This document shows, in pieces, positions 43,729-54,745 of a DNA stretch of 64,000 nt. The translations under genes and the position numbers were made by a program. The notes beneath the pieces are model-generated. The model saw only the letters and a program-made list of their open reading frames with translations, was not told the origin of the DNA and did not search any database. Where the stretch lies: positions 29,350,501 through 29,414,500 of the forward strand of contig CM027377.1 in assembly GCA_015680905.1 (NCBI GenBank). The letters are read 5' to 3'. Each line of letters opens with the position of its first letter. Positions within the stretch are counted from its first letter, which is position 1. This DNA is from Coptis chinensis. Lineage: Eukaryota > Streptophyta > Magnoliopsida > Ranunculales > Ranunculaceae.

Positions 43729-46700
43729 TGTCACAGCCCGATTTTCTAAACAATTAAAATAATGAATATTTGAAATATAAATATCTCAAACATCACTATA
43801 TTCAATTGTCTAAAACCCAAAGCATGAGGGGGATACAACACATGTCAAAACCTAAAACCACATCACAACAGGATCAACTTAACCACAAATAAACTCCAAA
43901 TTCCTCAACTATCACTTTATTAAAAACTTTCTTCCATCCCAATACAAACATAAACAAACTTTAAGAATAAAAATTTCCAACATCGTATTCTCATGTCATA
44001 TAAAAATGTAACCTACGTTATTACATCCTTCCAAAAGATCAGACCAAATAAACTAAACTCCCGGACCGCTTCCAAAGTGAGAATCCCAATCACATGCCAT
44101 GGTTCCATCGCCTTCCACCTATGTTCCTAAGAACACACCCACGCTAAGCAAAACAAAGCAAACATGGGTAGAACCAAAATGGAATTTCTTTGGTATGAGT
44201 AGACTAACCACATAAAACATTATCATACTTTAATTATCCAAACAATCACTTTATATTTTCCCATAACTTAATCATTACCAGCTTGGAAGACAGGTAGTTC
44301 CGTCATTTCAACCGGCATAGTTCTTCCCAAGCAAAACTTCCATTATATAACTCATCAAAATAACTCGCTTTTAATATCTAAACCATTGAATTTAAAATTA
44401 CCGATATCCATTCTTCGTATAAGGGTAGGACAGCGCCCCTCAAGAAAAGGTTATTAAGTCCTACCCTCCGCAAAAGAAAGTTAGAACTTCTATCATTTGT
44501 CGATATCCTATAGGTATTCCAATGCAAACCCAAGCACACTCGCAAGACAATCAAATTAATTTCTCTTATTAATTAATCAATTACTTTTTTCTTATACACA
44601 TATTTCACAACCTATGTACCCAGTCATTCCCGGCCACATCAAGGAATACCCAACCCTACATTCCCGTACACTCAAGGAACACAACTAACCCAAGGCGAAT
44701 ACCTTGGTTCTCTACAGGGTAGTCCAAACAATTTGGTCATTCAATTACACACATTGATGAATACCCCTATATAACGCTTAACGGGCCATTTATGACACAT
44801 TCAATAAATGCCCACCTAACATATGACATCAACAAATCATAAACTAAAATTTCAAAACTTGAGTCGTGGAGTTCTAAAAGAGTCGCGGTAACTTTATTTA
44901 CGATTATTGAACTTTATTTTATATATCATTTCGGATAACGAATGAGTATCTTGATTCCTCGTATTTTTGATTTACGCTATTATTAATTTGAGGGGATGTC
45001 TTAGTGTCATATACGTTGCATATAAAAAAATCGCAAAATCACATAGTAGTTAATACACATACACACATTATATATAGAGGTCTTAGCCTAAAGTCAAGCA
45101 TGCTAATAGCCCAGACCTATCCAAATAGCCCAAATCATAATCCGGGTTAAAAGTCAACTCGGTCAACGGTCAAAAGTCAACTCCCGGTCAAAGTCAAACC
45201 TGTCGTTTAGTATTCAGCGGGTTCGGTCATAGCCATGGTTCATGACTAAGGTCAAAGGTGTATGACTCATAGGCTCATGGTTAAGGCCATGGTTCGGACC
45301 CAACTGGCCAAACCCAAACCTTAGAACCCGGAAGTCTAAACATTTAAAGACCCAATTAGATCTATTTTAAGTCCAATGGACTGGCCCCAAACAATATTAG
45401 AAACGGGCCCAAAAACTTATACTGAACAGGCCCAAAACACAACTGAGTTCGGCCCGAAAACTTTAAATTAAACTGGTCCATAAATTTCAAAACAAATAGA
45501 AAAAGGGCCCAACCACTTAAATTAGATTTCGGCCCACATAACAACTTAACTAAAAACCGGCCCAACCAAACTAATGTTTTTGGCCCAACCGATTTGGCCC
45601 AAGCCCAAAATCGGATTACTGTTCATCTTCTTCACTCCACCAGCCACCACCAAAACCGGCCACCCAAAAATCGGCCACCACCCCTCACTTCATCAAACCG
45701 AAAATGAAGAGGGTGCAAACCCCCACCCCTTTAACAAACACGAAATCCTCACTTCTTAATTCCACCATCTTCTCCAAAACTAGATCTGGAAATATTCCCA
45801 CCGCCATTAGAGCTTGTTTCAAGCTTCCAACAGCCCTCATACCAACCTCAAACACACCCCCTCACACCCAAACATCAACCCAATCATCCACAATAAAAAA
45901 AAACACAACAAAACCAACAATAACAATTACTGGCGATTTCTTGGCTGCCATTGATGCTCTCTTGAGCTTCAACAGTTCAAAAACGCACCAGTCCAATGAA
46001 CTAATGCAAGAGCAGAAGGCATCAGCTTGGAGAGGCCATCCAATCCGTCCCGCCAAAAACAACAAATGTGTCTCAGTGATTTCTCAAATTAAAAAGACGT
46101 GAAACTCCACTTGCCACACCGTACCATCAACGATTCCCACTACTGAATCTCCCCAACTAAATGGTAGTCTGAACGACTTCTATGTTTGATCATAAACATC
46201 ATGACCTAGACAGCACTTTAACAGTTACCCAAAAATTTCCTGACAATTCATAGGTATAGCAGATTATAAGGCTCAGGAAGGCAATAGTTTTTCTCTATCT
46301 TTATTTCATACTTGTGATAAGTGTAGCACGCGTGAGATCCTTCCACAGATACTAAAAGGTGATCACATGTTTTTAACGCCTACCATAACATGATAAGCTA
46401 ACCAGAAACAAGAAAAACACGATACCAAATTATGGATAAAGAATATTCTACTCACCTTTTATAAACCGAACAGCGAGAAAACCCGAAAGACCGAAGTCAA
46501 CTGTTGCGCGAAACGACGATCTTCCTCGTTCAAAACCTTTTCTTCTCTCAGCCAAACTCCCCCTTTTTTTTTTTCTAAAACCCTCGCTGTATTTTTTTTC
46601 CCCAAAACTCTACGTGCGAAGACTCCCCGAAAAACAAGGACAACCCTTATCCATTTATCTATGGGCTTTTATCCTTAACTGATAGTTATCCTATATTATT

Positions 46701-46763
46701 TTATATATTATTCATTATTATTATTATTATGAAAATAAGAGAACTAAAACACGGGGTGTTATA
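43729..46763 (-). repeat. Solo LTR (3.0 kb) of a Ty3/Gypsy-like element with GATAT duplication
   Basis: The plus strand begins TGTCACAGCCCG and ends ACGGGGTGTTATA. Reversed, this is TATAACACCCCG ... CGGGCTGTGACA, the layout of long plant chromovirus (Tekay-like) LTRs that start TGTAACACCC, with the initial G mutated. The five bases GATAT flank both ends (43724-43728 and 46764-46768). No gag-pol adjoins, so it is a solo LTR left by recombination. An open frame at 45704-46102 is a chance frame inside it. A diverged partial copy in opposite orientation lies at 48127-50983. Confidence 0.85.
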
Positions 46764-46768
46764 GATAT

Positions 46769-47067
46769 ACTGAATTACTGACCACCCTCGGTTTGCTAAT
46801 TGTCGACTCCTACTCTACTTTCTAAATTTTGCTTAATAACAAAATTTGCTCTTATAAAAAATGGTATAGTAGTTAGTTGGAGTGGTCATTTAACATTCAT
46901 TGTGATGCCTCTTATTAAAATGACAACGTCTCCACAGCAACAAAACTACTAGCTAATAGAAGAACTTTTAGGGGCAGTACATGTGTCTTTATAGCCACAC
47001 CAGTCTTAATGCTCAACTGTTTATGCTTGGTGAGGTCAAATATTGTGTGACAAATTGTAGAATTCTA
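46769..47067. other. Gene-free stretch between LTRs
   Basis: I see no gene or recognisable repeat here. Confidence 0.4.
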
Positions 47068-47314
47068 TGTTAGTACTGATACTAGGAGAGTTGTGACATT
47101 GATATATTAGAGAAATCAAGAATAAGAACTGAGAAGACTAGAGATTTATTAGGGTTGGAATATAGAGTTTGAGAGAGATTGTTCTCTACCCAGAGTTACA
47201 TACTTATACTAACCTAAAACATGATAATAAAAAATACTAGATATGGATGTCCACACTTATAGAAACATGGGACTTTCCATATAGGACATATACTAATACT
47301 GATATATTCTAACA
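47068..47314 (-). repeat. Copia 3' LTR (247 bp) with adjoining polypurine tract
   Basis: The segment begins TGTTAGTACTG and ends TTCTAACA, so it has TGTTAG/CTAACA ends. On the minus strand the sequence just before it (plus 47315-47326) reads AGCTTGAGGGGGAG, the polypurine tract that precedes the 3' LTR in many plant Copia elements. The internal coding part is missing; sequence 47327-47700 looks like its 3' untranslated tail. Confidence 0.75.
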
Positions 47315-47711
47315 CTCCCCCTCAAGCTGTAATTACGTAAACTATGCAAATTTGAACTTGGATTACAAAAAATAAAAGATAAGAATACTGCTCCCCCTTT
47401 CACATAGAACTGTCTTTAGTTGAAGAACTCGAACAACTGTTGAGACGTTCTGGAGGTGAAACTGTTGGCATAGGCAATGACCAAACCTGAATACTGAAGG
47501 TGTACCACAGTCACAAACTAAAATTATAACACCAGTTTAGTGGCGTGTTGCTTGGCTACTACTCACTCCATTCAATGTTATGGCTGTCATAAGATAAATT
47601 GAAAACAATAACACTAACTTGATGTGCGCTTCTTGGCTACTACTATCAATATCACTGTTAATGTTAACAAAATACTATTATGGGTACTCCGAATCTTGGG
47701 TGGAGTTATAA

Positions 47712-47868
47712 CTTGACTGCTACCTGAATCGATGAGTGCAGTTTAGGCTTGACTGCTACCTGAAACATACTTGCAGTTAAGGCTTGACTGCCACCTGAAA
47801 CATACTTGGAGTTAAGGCTTGATTGCTACCTGAAACATACTTGCAGTTTAGGCTTGACTGCTACCTGA
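47712..47868. repeat. 35-bp tandem repeat, five copies
   Basis: CTTGACTGCTACCTGAA recurs at 47712, 47748, 47783, 47818 and 47853, spaced 36, 35, 35 and 35 bp, with the filler ACATACTTGCAGTTAAGG. It lies in the tail of the Copia fragment. Confidence 0.85.
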
Positions 47869-47950
47869 ATACTGAAGACTGAATAGTGGAGATGTCATAC
47901 TGAAGACTGAATAATGGACATGCCTTGTCATGAAGAGTTCGTTAAGGCTT

Positions 47951-48060
47951 GTTAGAATATGGAGACATGAATAGTCTTTCTCATTCATCTCCATATTCTC
48001 CTTCCCTCATATACTACTGAATATCTTCATATCTCCTTATTCCCCCTCTCAAGTTGGAAT
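47951..48060 (-). repeat. Second, shorter Copia LTR remnant with polypurine tract
   Basis: TGTTAGAATATGGAGACATG opens the stretch, and CCCCCTCTCAAGTTGG (minus strand CCAACTTGAGAGGGGG, a polypurine tract) closes it, ~90 bp later. This is an internally deleted LTR of another Copia element in the same orientation as 47068-47314. Confidence 0.45.
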
Positions 48061-50750
48061 ATACAAGGCTAAGGTGAAACATACAAAGGCCTGTCTATTC
48101 CGACTTGAACTTGAAACTGAGAAAACTGTAAGACCCTAAATTATTTTTCCATTATTTCGTAACAATATTCAGTATTTCGGAATTTGATATTTATTTATTG
48201 GTCAATAGGCTATTAAATGTGGGCTTGACTCTTTGAAAAAAAGAGGGAAAATAGTTTGTTTGGTTTGAAAATAATTTAATAGGAAATTTTTTAAGTTTTA
48301 AAATAATATGTAGAGATTTTATTAATAAGGAAACATGGAGGGAATAATTCCGTAATTTATGGGGAAAAATATGAAAAATTTCTTAAAGTAAAATATGACA
48401 GAATTCTTTAGAATGGGATGGTCTTTAAAAAATGGAGGATTTTTAAGAAAGCTAATTTTTCATTAGAACTAGACAAGTTAAAACAAAGAAGAATGGAGCA
48501 CAGATCATGCGTATTCTAGCGAGCTCGGAATCGATTTTTCTTTCATATTCTAGATACGTTTTTCGCGATATAGGTGAGTAGTTATATTGCTATTTCATCA
48601 AATCTATAGTTTTATATTTTTGTGTATGCTGTATACAGACAATTTTAATATCTGTCTATGGTTTCCTTCCATTTTGTTTTACAACTCATTCTCCTGTTAT
48701 TATTCGGCGTTTGTTGTATTGTTAAACTCTGTTGAAACTTTGAAATCGACATTGAACTGTCGAAGCTTGATTGGGCCCGTTAATGGTGGCGCAAGCCCAG
48801 GAGAAAGAAATCGTCCTGCATAGTTTTTAACTCTTTTTGTTGTGGTTTTAAATTCCTATTGTTGTGAAGTGTTGGGTATGCAAATTGATGTTTGGTTTGG
48901 GTGATTGAGTGTTAGAGAGGAGTGGGGTTGTTGAAGCTCTGTAAATGTATTAATGGCGGCCAGAGAAATCGCCCAGTAGATTAGATTAGGTGAACTGTTG
49001 TTTGGTTGGATGATGTTGGGTGGTAGTGGGGGTGTGTGAGGGCTGTCGAGTGGGGCTGTGTGAAGCCGTCGGACGGTGGTGAATGGAGGTCAAGATCTTG
49101 GAGAGTGATTTCGAGTTTATTAATTAGAGTTTTTTTGCCTTAATTAAAGTGGTAGGGGTTTTGGTTTGGAGTAATTTCGGTTAGGTTTGGAGTTTGGTGG
49201 TGGCTGATCGGTGGAGGGAGTTGCTGGAACTTGGTGGTGCGTTGGAGAGGGTGACTGAGATCGCGATCTAGTGCACCCAAGTCTATTTTGTTGGTTTAGT
49301 GGTTTGGTCGGTTGGGCTTGGGCCTAAATATTAGTTTGTTGTTGGGCAAGTTCCTTTTTATTTTGTTTTTGGGCTGTACCACATCAGTTTTGTTTCTTTG
49401 GCCCAGCTCCTTTTTCATTTGTATTTTGGGCTAGTTCAGTTTAAGTTTTTGTGCCAGTTTCATTTCTTTTGTTTGGGCTAGTTCTATTTTTGTTTGGACC
49501 AGTCCATATGACTTAAAATGGGTCCAACTGGGTCTTTAAATGTTTAGACTTTTGGGCTTTGGTTTTAGACATTGATTGTGGACTATTGAATGTTTAATTA
49601 CATTATCTTTTTATGTTGTAAATTTTATGGACTAATCCCATGGTGGCATGTTGTAGAAGCCTGTATAAACGGTTTGTCATTATCTAAGAAAGATTTGACG
49701 TTGATATTGTGCAATTATTGACACGTGACGAGATTGAGATTTTAGGAGATATAATATTTCTAAAACGCTATAAAAATGTTATGCGGTACGTTTGGAGAAA
49801 TTTGTGACGTTATGTGAAATGTTGAAATTGTTGTTATGTTAAATGAGATGATATGTTAGGATATCTATTAAATGCAATATTTTTGGAGAAATAAATGTAA
49901 ACGCTCCATTATTATATCTGTGAGATACTGTTATGAGGTAGTATAGTATTTGTAGATATTTCCCATGGGATTGTGGCTCAGTGCAATAATTTATTTGGCA
50001 CATGAAAGAATGAAAGTTGTTATGAGATGTATTGAGATATTTCCAAATATGGTGGCTTAGTGCAATAATATATTTGACATGCACGTGATAAAGTGAAATG
50101 GTTATGAGATATAAACGTATGATACTTGAATAAATTATGTAATGAAAATCCTGAAACCTAGCTACCACAACTCATGTGATTGGCCCATGTGAAGGGCGTA
50201 AGTGATTTGATTGGCCCTTCTGACGTTTCAATAAATCTGAATGGCCCTTCTGGCGTAGCTGAATAGTGGCTTGATTATTCCGTTCGCAAAATTAGAACGA
50301 GATGCGCGATATTTTATGCCGAATAGTGGCAGTACTCACACATTGACTTTCGTGTGAGGGTTACATGGTATGCGATATCCCGCTTAGGGTAGCTACGCAC
50401 GGAGTGGTTTATTTTGTGAGGGGAGGCATGTGGATGTACATGTTCAGCGTTGGGAAGCGATTGTGGCAGCCAGGGAAACTAGGTAAAACATAGAGACGAC
50501 GTGATTCTAGAGACACTTGAAGAAACTCTAAACAATAACTGTGATGATATAACAAAGTGTACGTTAAATCTCTAATAAAGGATTTATTGTAATTTATGTT
50601 GCATTCACAAGGGTGTTGCAGAAGGGTGGGTTGGATTGATTATTTATGCAGGTGTGACCCACTCTGTGATCAGGCCTATGCCTATTTAAGTATAAAGTAA
50701 GTTTTAGTTTGGTTATTCTATTATTAGATACAGTTGATTTAGTACGGTTT

Positions 50751-50835
50751 GAAGCTAAGGCGCCTCAGTGGAGGAACTAAATGCCTTATTATTATTGTAT
50801 TGGAAGCTAAGGCACCTCAGTAGAGGAACTACCTG

Positions 50836-50840
<5 letters not shown>
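50751..50840. repeat. Two-copy direct repeat within the truncated LTR
   Basis: GAAGCTAAGGCGCCTCAGTG and GAAGCTAAGGCACCTCAGTA, each followed by GAGGAACTA and TGCCTTAT, are direct copies ~52 bp apart. The solo LTR has a single related block. Confidence 0.6.

Positions 50841-50873
<33 letters not shown>
50839..50873. repeat. (TA)n microsatellite
   Basis: About 17 TA units directly after the second copy of the direct repeat. Confidence 0.9.
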
Positions 50874-50875
<2 letters not shown>

Positions 50876-50983
50876 CGTATTTTAGGGCTACTCATACCAG
50901 CATTGTTTATAATGCTGACCCGATTTGCATGTTTGCTTATCGGGTGTGTTCATAAAATGAACATAGTTGATAAGTCTTGACCA

Positions 50984-51160
50984 GGGCCGGCTCTGGGGCA
51001 AGGCCAACTAGGCTGCCGCCTAGGGCCCCCGAGTCAAAGCCCAATAATAAGGCCCCTATTCAGTGCTTGGGTCCGGGGTTTGTCTACTATATATCAAATG
51101 ATCTGGATACAAAAATGCTCACAAAGAAAGTCGAACCTAGGGTACTTGTAGAGAAATTAG
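50984..51160. repeat. Fragment of a GGGCCGGCTCTGG-type dispersed repeat
   Basis: CAGGGCCGGCTCTGGGGC, then GCCGCCTAGGGCCCCC, is a sequence I recognise as a recurrent dispersed plant repeat end. It marks the breakpoint of the truncated LTR. No opposite end is identified. Confidence 0.35.
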
Positions 51161-51350
51161 CACTACACCATAATAGGATATTTGTAACACACACCTTTTT
51201 TGCTTTGTAACGGTTTTTAGGCGTTGGTAATTTGCCAACGCTTTTTAAACGTTGGGAATGCGGTAAAGTGTTACTTAAATTCGGATGAATTTTAAGAATT
51301 AATTTCTAACACTTGAAAACCGTATGATAAGTGTTAGAAATCCAAAAAAC
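51161..51350 (+). mobile_element. CACTA (En/Spm-like) transposon terminus
   Basis: CACTACACCATAATAGG begins with the CACTA signature. It is followed by subterminal, partly complementary motifs (GCGTTGGTAATTTGCCAACGC, AACGTTGG, GTGTTAC, AACACTTG, AGTGTTAG), typical of CACTA ends. TAG precedes it. No matching right terminus (..TGTAGTG) was found downstream, so this is either a solo end or one end of a larger element carrying the EMC3 segment. Confidence 0.5.
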
Positions 51351-51520
51351 CAAAACAACTTCAAATTTTGAAAATAGGAAACAAAAAGAAATCGTGAAAT
51401 AAAAATCTCTCTTTCTCTCACCGCTACTACTCTCTTCCCAATTCCCATTAAGGTTTTCTTATCTTTTCTCTTCTTGCTCCCAATTTCGAGAGGTGATATG
51501 AAATTAATTAATTAATAATA

Positions 51521-54500
51521 ATGGCAGAAGATCTAGTTTTAGACACGCAATTAGAGATTGGGTATTAATCTCACTCTCACTAGTCATGGTACTAATCGAA
51601 TCCTCCGTTACTTTGTCTCAAAACTCATGCGTTCTTCTCGGTTACCAAGTGATCCCAAAATCGTCAAAAAGGGTAATTTTTATTTATTTTTATTTACTTC
51701 TTTCAATTTTGTTGTTATTAGTCTAAAGTTTTGATTTTTATTGTTGTTTAACAAACAGATTGTTGTTAGGGCTTTAGGAATTTTAAGAGCTTACGCTAAT
51801 TTTATACAATTAAGTCTTTTAGAATTGGAGAGCTTATTTCAAGAATCTTAGGTTTGTTTTTGTTTTTCTTATTTTTCAGTATTTAGGATGAAACTGCAAA
51901 TTAGACTTTAATTAGTGGGGGACTTTTGTTTTATTTGGAGAATTTTCTAGGTTGGTTTTGGTATTATAATTTGTGATAGAGGATATGAGGGAACTAAATC
52001 ATGAACAAATTGGCGATTAAATGTAGTGAGCCATTGAGGCTATACACATTGTGAATATTTGGTGAAATCCACAATGGCTTGGATTTTCTTTGGGTTGGTA
52101 GATATAATATTTGAAGAGATGATGAAGTGTTAGAGTTTTGACAGAAAAACTTGTTGGGTTCTCTTATGTAAGAACAACATACATATCTCATTTTTTTTTG
52201 TTGTTGTAGCTGCTGTAATTATATATATTATCCAAGATTACTACTATGAACTTACTTTTCATTGGCCATAACACTGTCTCATCATCCCCATGGAGGTATT
52301 TGTCCAATTGTTGACCCAAAGGCATGAGTAACCTCCCTGATATTCCATCCTTAATCTTCAAGGTAGCTTTTAGTGTACAATGCGAGGGATGAGAACTGTT
52401 GGTATGATGTGGTGGTGGGAAGTTGGTCATCCATTTAAGGAAGTAGGTTGTGGTAATGGTGGTGGTCCATATGAAGGTCTATTTGGTATGATTTTATTGT
52501 CGTTTTTGGTGGCCCACAAAGTGGTGGTTGTGGAGAAAAACAGTTGGGAAATCTGTTGTCCAAGTAGTTGGGTTTAGTCATGGAGTCCTGGTAGTAGTGA
52601 TTGTGGTAGTCATAGAGGAGGAGTTTGGAAAGCCGATGGTAAACTCATTGAATTTGGAAAACTGTTGGGTTTAATGTCAAAATGGGACATGTGTATTTTT
52701 GTCTTATAAATACGAAAGTGCTTGTGTAATGGACTTAGCGAAGTCAATTGATGTTTGACCAACGTAAATTAAAAAGTGGAGGGATGCACAAAACGTGATT
52801 ATCGAAGTTTGGGGGCGAATTCAATCTACACACTACTGTATTTTTTGTACTTGGAAGGGAATTCATGATGCACACAAACTTCTCCTACACTACATTGGCT
52901 TTTATAGCTCTTGAACCTTAAGCGGTTACATTGAAGTTTACATAATCCTCCTGTGTTTTTACATATCTGGTCTAAAATTAATAAAATATATTATCTTTAG
53001 TGGTAGTGGATGTTATGGGGGATGTGACTCAGTACAAGCTAGATCATTAACATGCTTTGTGGGTTTTAAAAATTCTGTTTCCTTGTAATTGTCGGCCTAG
53101 GGTGGGTATGTATATAAGTTTGATTGTAATGCCTAATGAGTTGAATTCTAAGTAACATTGACAACTATCGGGTATCGGTGTTTGACACTAATACGAAAGA
53201 TCCATCATGGTGACCTATATGACGTAGGACACCAGGACAGCTAAATCAATCAATCTAAAGAAAAAATATATATTACTATTTTATAGTTACACAACTATTG
53301 CTTTGTTCACACATTTTTTTTTAAAATTCGATGAAATAGAGTCTTGAGTTATTCTATCCTATCTTAGGTGATCTAGCTGCTGGTTATGCCCTTAACTATT
53401 GTTGTTATTTAATAATTATATCAATCTAGTATCTTCTATTGAAAATAATAACTCACCTATTTCTTGGCAGCTAGAAATTTTAAAGACACAAGGGAGAACA
53501 CTTATGAATGAAGAGTAGGTTATTAGCAACCCCCATTTTAACCACCACCATCTGTCCATAATGCACTAACCAAGCAGGAGACAATCACCTTAGAAATAGA
53601 TTACTTTCAAAGTGGCATATCATGGAGTTTTGACTATGCTACTTACATTGTTCCTAGTAGAATCTAAATATTTTTAGCTTTTAAAATTTATTACGCTCAT
53701 GTTATTTCTATTTCTCTATAAATTTGATACATGATATGGAATGAAGGATCTATAATATCACCTTGATATATGTTTCTTTACTCATTTGGAGCAAGTTCTA
53801 TTATGTATAAGTAAATATGTATATATCACAGTTATATCATAAAATTCTACACATATGATAATTGTGTATTTATTCAACTTCAATCTTTACTAATTGAACA
53901 CAAGTTATTCTACACCATTACACATCATAGGCTTATTAATTTTTTCTATAACAAGTGGAACCTATAGAAGACTATAAGGGAATTTTGAACTTTATCATCT
54001 TTCAAATTTAGCGAACTTGTTAATTATTAATACATTGGCCTAAGTCGGGATTATCAAATTTCATTATTTAAGCAGATACTTGATTCATCGTGGTATTAAC
54101 TTAATGGGGTTCTACCATTCTACATGTAGTATCAAAGTAATGTAATATTTCTTTGCTTTTTTCCGGCACCAGCTTTACCTCTCGGGACTTGTGTCCGTGG
54201 TCGCCTTTAGTTCGTCACATTTTTTGTTTTCTTTATTATCTCAAATATTCCTCGTTTAACATCTTAAACTACATCGAAGTGTGAGTTTTGAGGTTTGTTA
54301 GTAATAATTTCTTGATGAGTAGGAGATTGATTTTTGTGTTCGGTAAATCAATGTAAGATATATGTTTGACATGTATGCATGATTTCAAAGTGCCATATTT
54401 TGTTAAAATCTCTTTTTACTAGAGCATCTGTCATCATATTAATATTATTATTGTCGCAGAGGTTTTGTATTGGCCATTCCTCCCGAGATTTCAGTATGTT

Positions 54501-54745
54501 GTGTTATGCAGAGAATGGCTTGCTGATGTTCCCAAAGGGCAAACTCAAAATGCACTGTGCACAAATGTTCTCTGATCCTAACATGGCGATGGATATGATG
54601 AAGAAAAATCTTTCAATTTGTACTATCTTTAATTTTTTATTCTGCCTTACGATTTTGCCCAATAGGAACAACTATTATTGTCTTATATTGTGGGTAACCC
54701 TTACTTTTGTGTGGGTCAACTTCTTCTTCTCAGGTTTTGTAGCAG
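51521..54745 (+). pseudogene. EMC3: EMC3 (ER membrane complex subunit 3), 5' exons only, frameshifted
   Basis: ATG 51521 starts MAEDLVLDT. After a one-base deletion the frame gives AIRDWVLISLSLVMVL, and after another, ILRYFVSKLMRSSRLPSDPK, ending at a GT donor (51672/51673). A second exon (54512 to about 54617, acceptor TTATGCAG) encodes NGLL, PKG and MFSDPNMAMDMMKKNLS. A third (about 54693-54745) encodes TLTFVWVNFFFSGFVA with a GTATG donor. These match plant EMC3 (DUF106/EMC3/TMCO1 family), which helps insert tail-anchored and multipass proteins in the ER. The segment between K and NGLL and everything after FVA were not found by 57587. A CT-rich leader (51400-51500) looks like a genuine 5' UTR. 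It is a truncated duplicate or error-laden true gene. Confidence 0.75.

Larger units (their letters stand above)
48127..50983 (+). repeat. Truncated LTR, inverted relative of the 43729-46763 solo LTR
   Basis: The segment begins TGTAAGACCC. Compared with the reverse complement of the solo LTR it shares GGGTCTTTAAATGTTTAGACTT, GGAACTACCTGCCTT, CTACTCATACCA and GGGTGTGTTCATAAAATGAACAT in the same order. It ends at about 50983, where the last ~350 bp of the family LTR are replaced by unrelated sequence. No gene is present; open frames here are short. Confidence 0.7.

Noticed and set aside
45704-46102. 132-residue frame rich in Thr/Pro
   Set aside because: Lies within the solo LTR, lacks domain similarity and is not seen in the sister LTR.
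47712-47868. Regular 35-bp repeats with ~35-bp period, CRISPR-like at first sight
   Set aside because: The repeats are contiguous without unique spacers and lie in plant retroelement DNA; a tandem repeat, not CRISPR.
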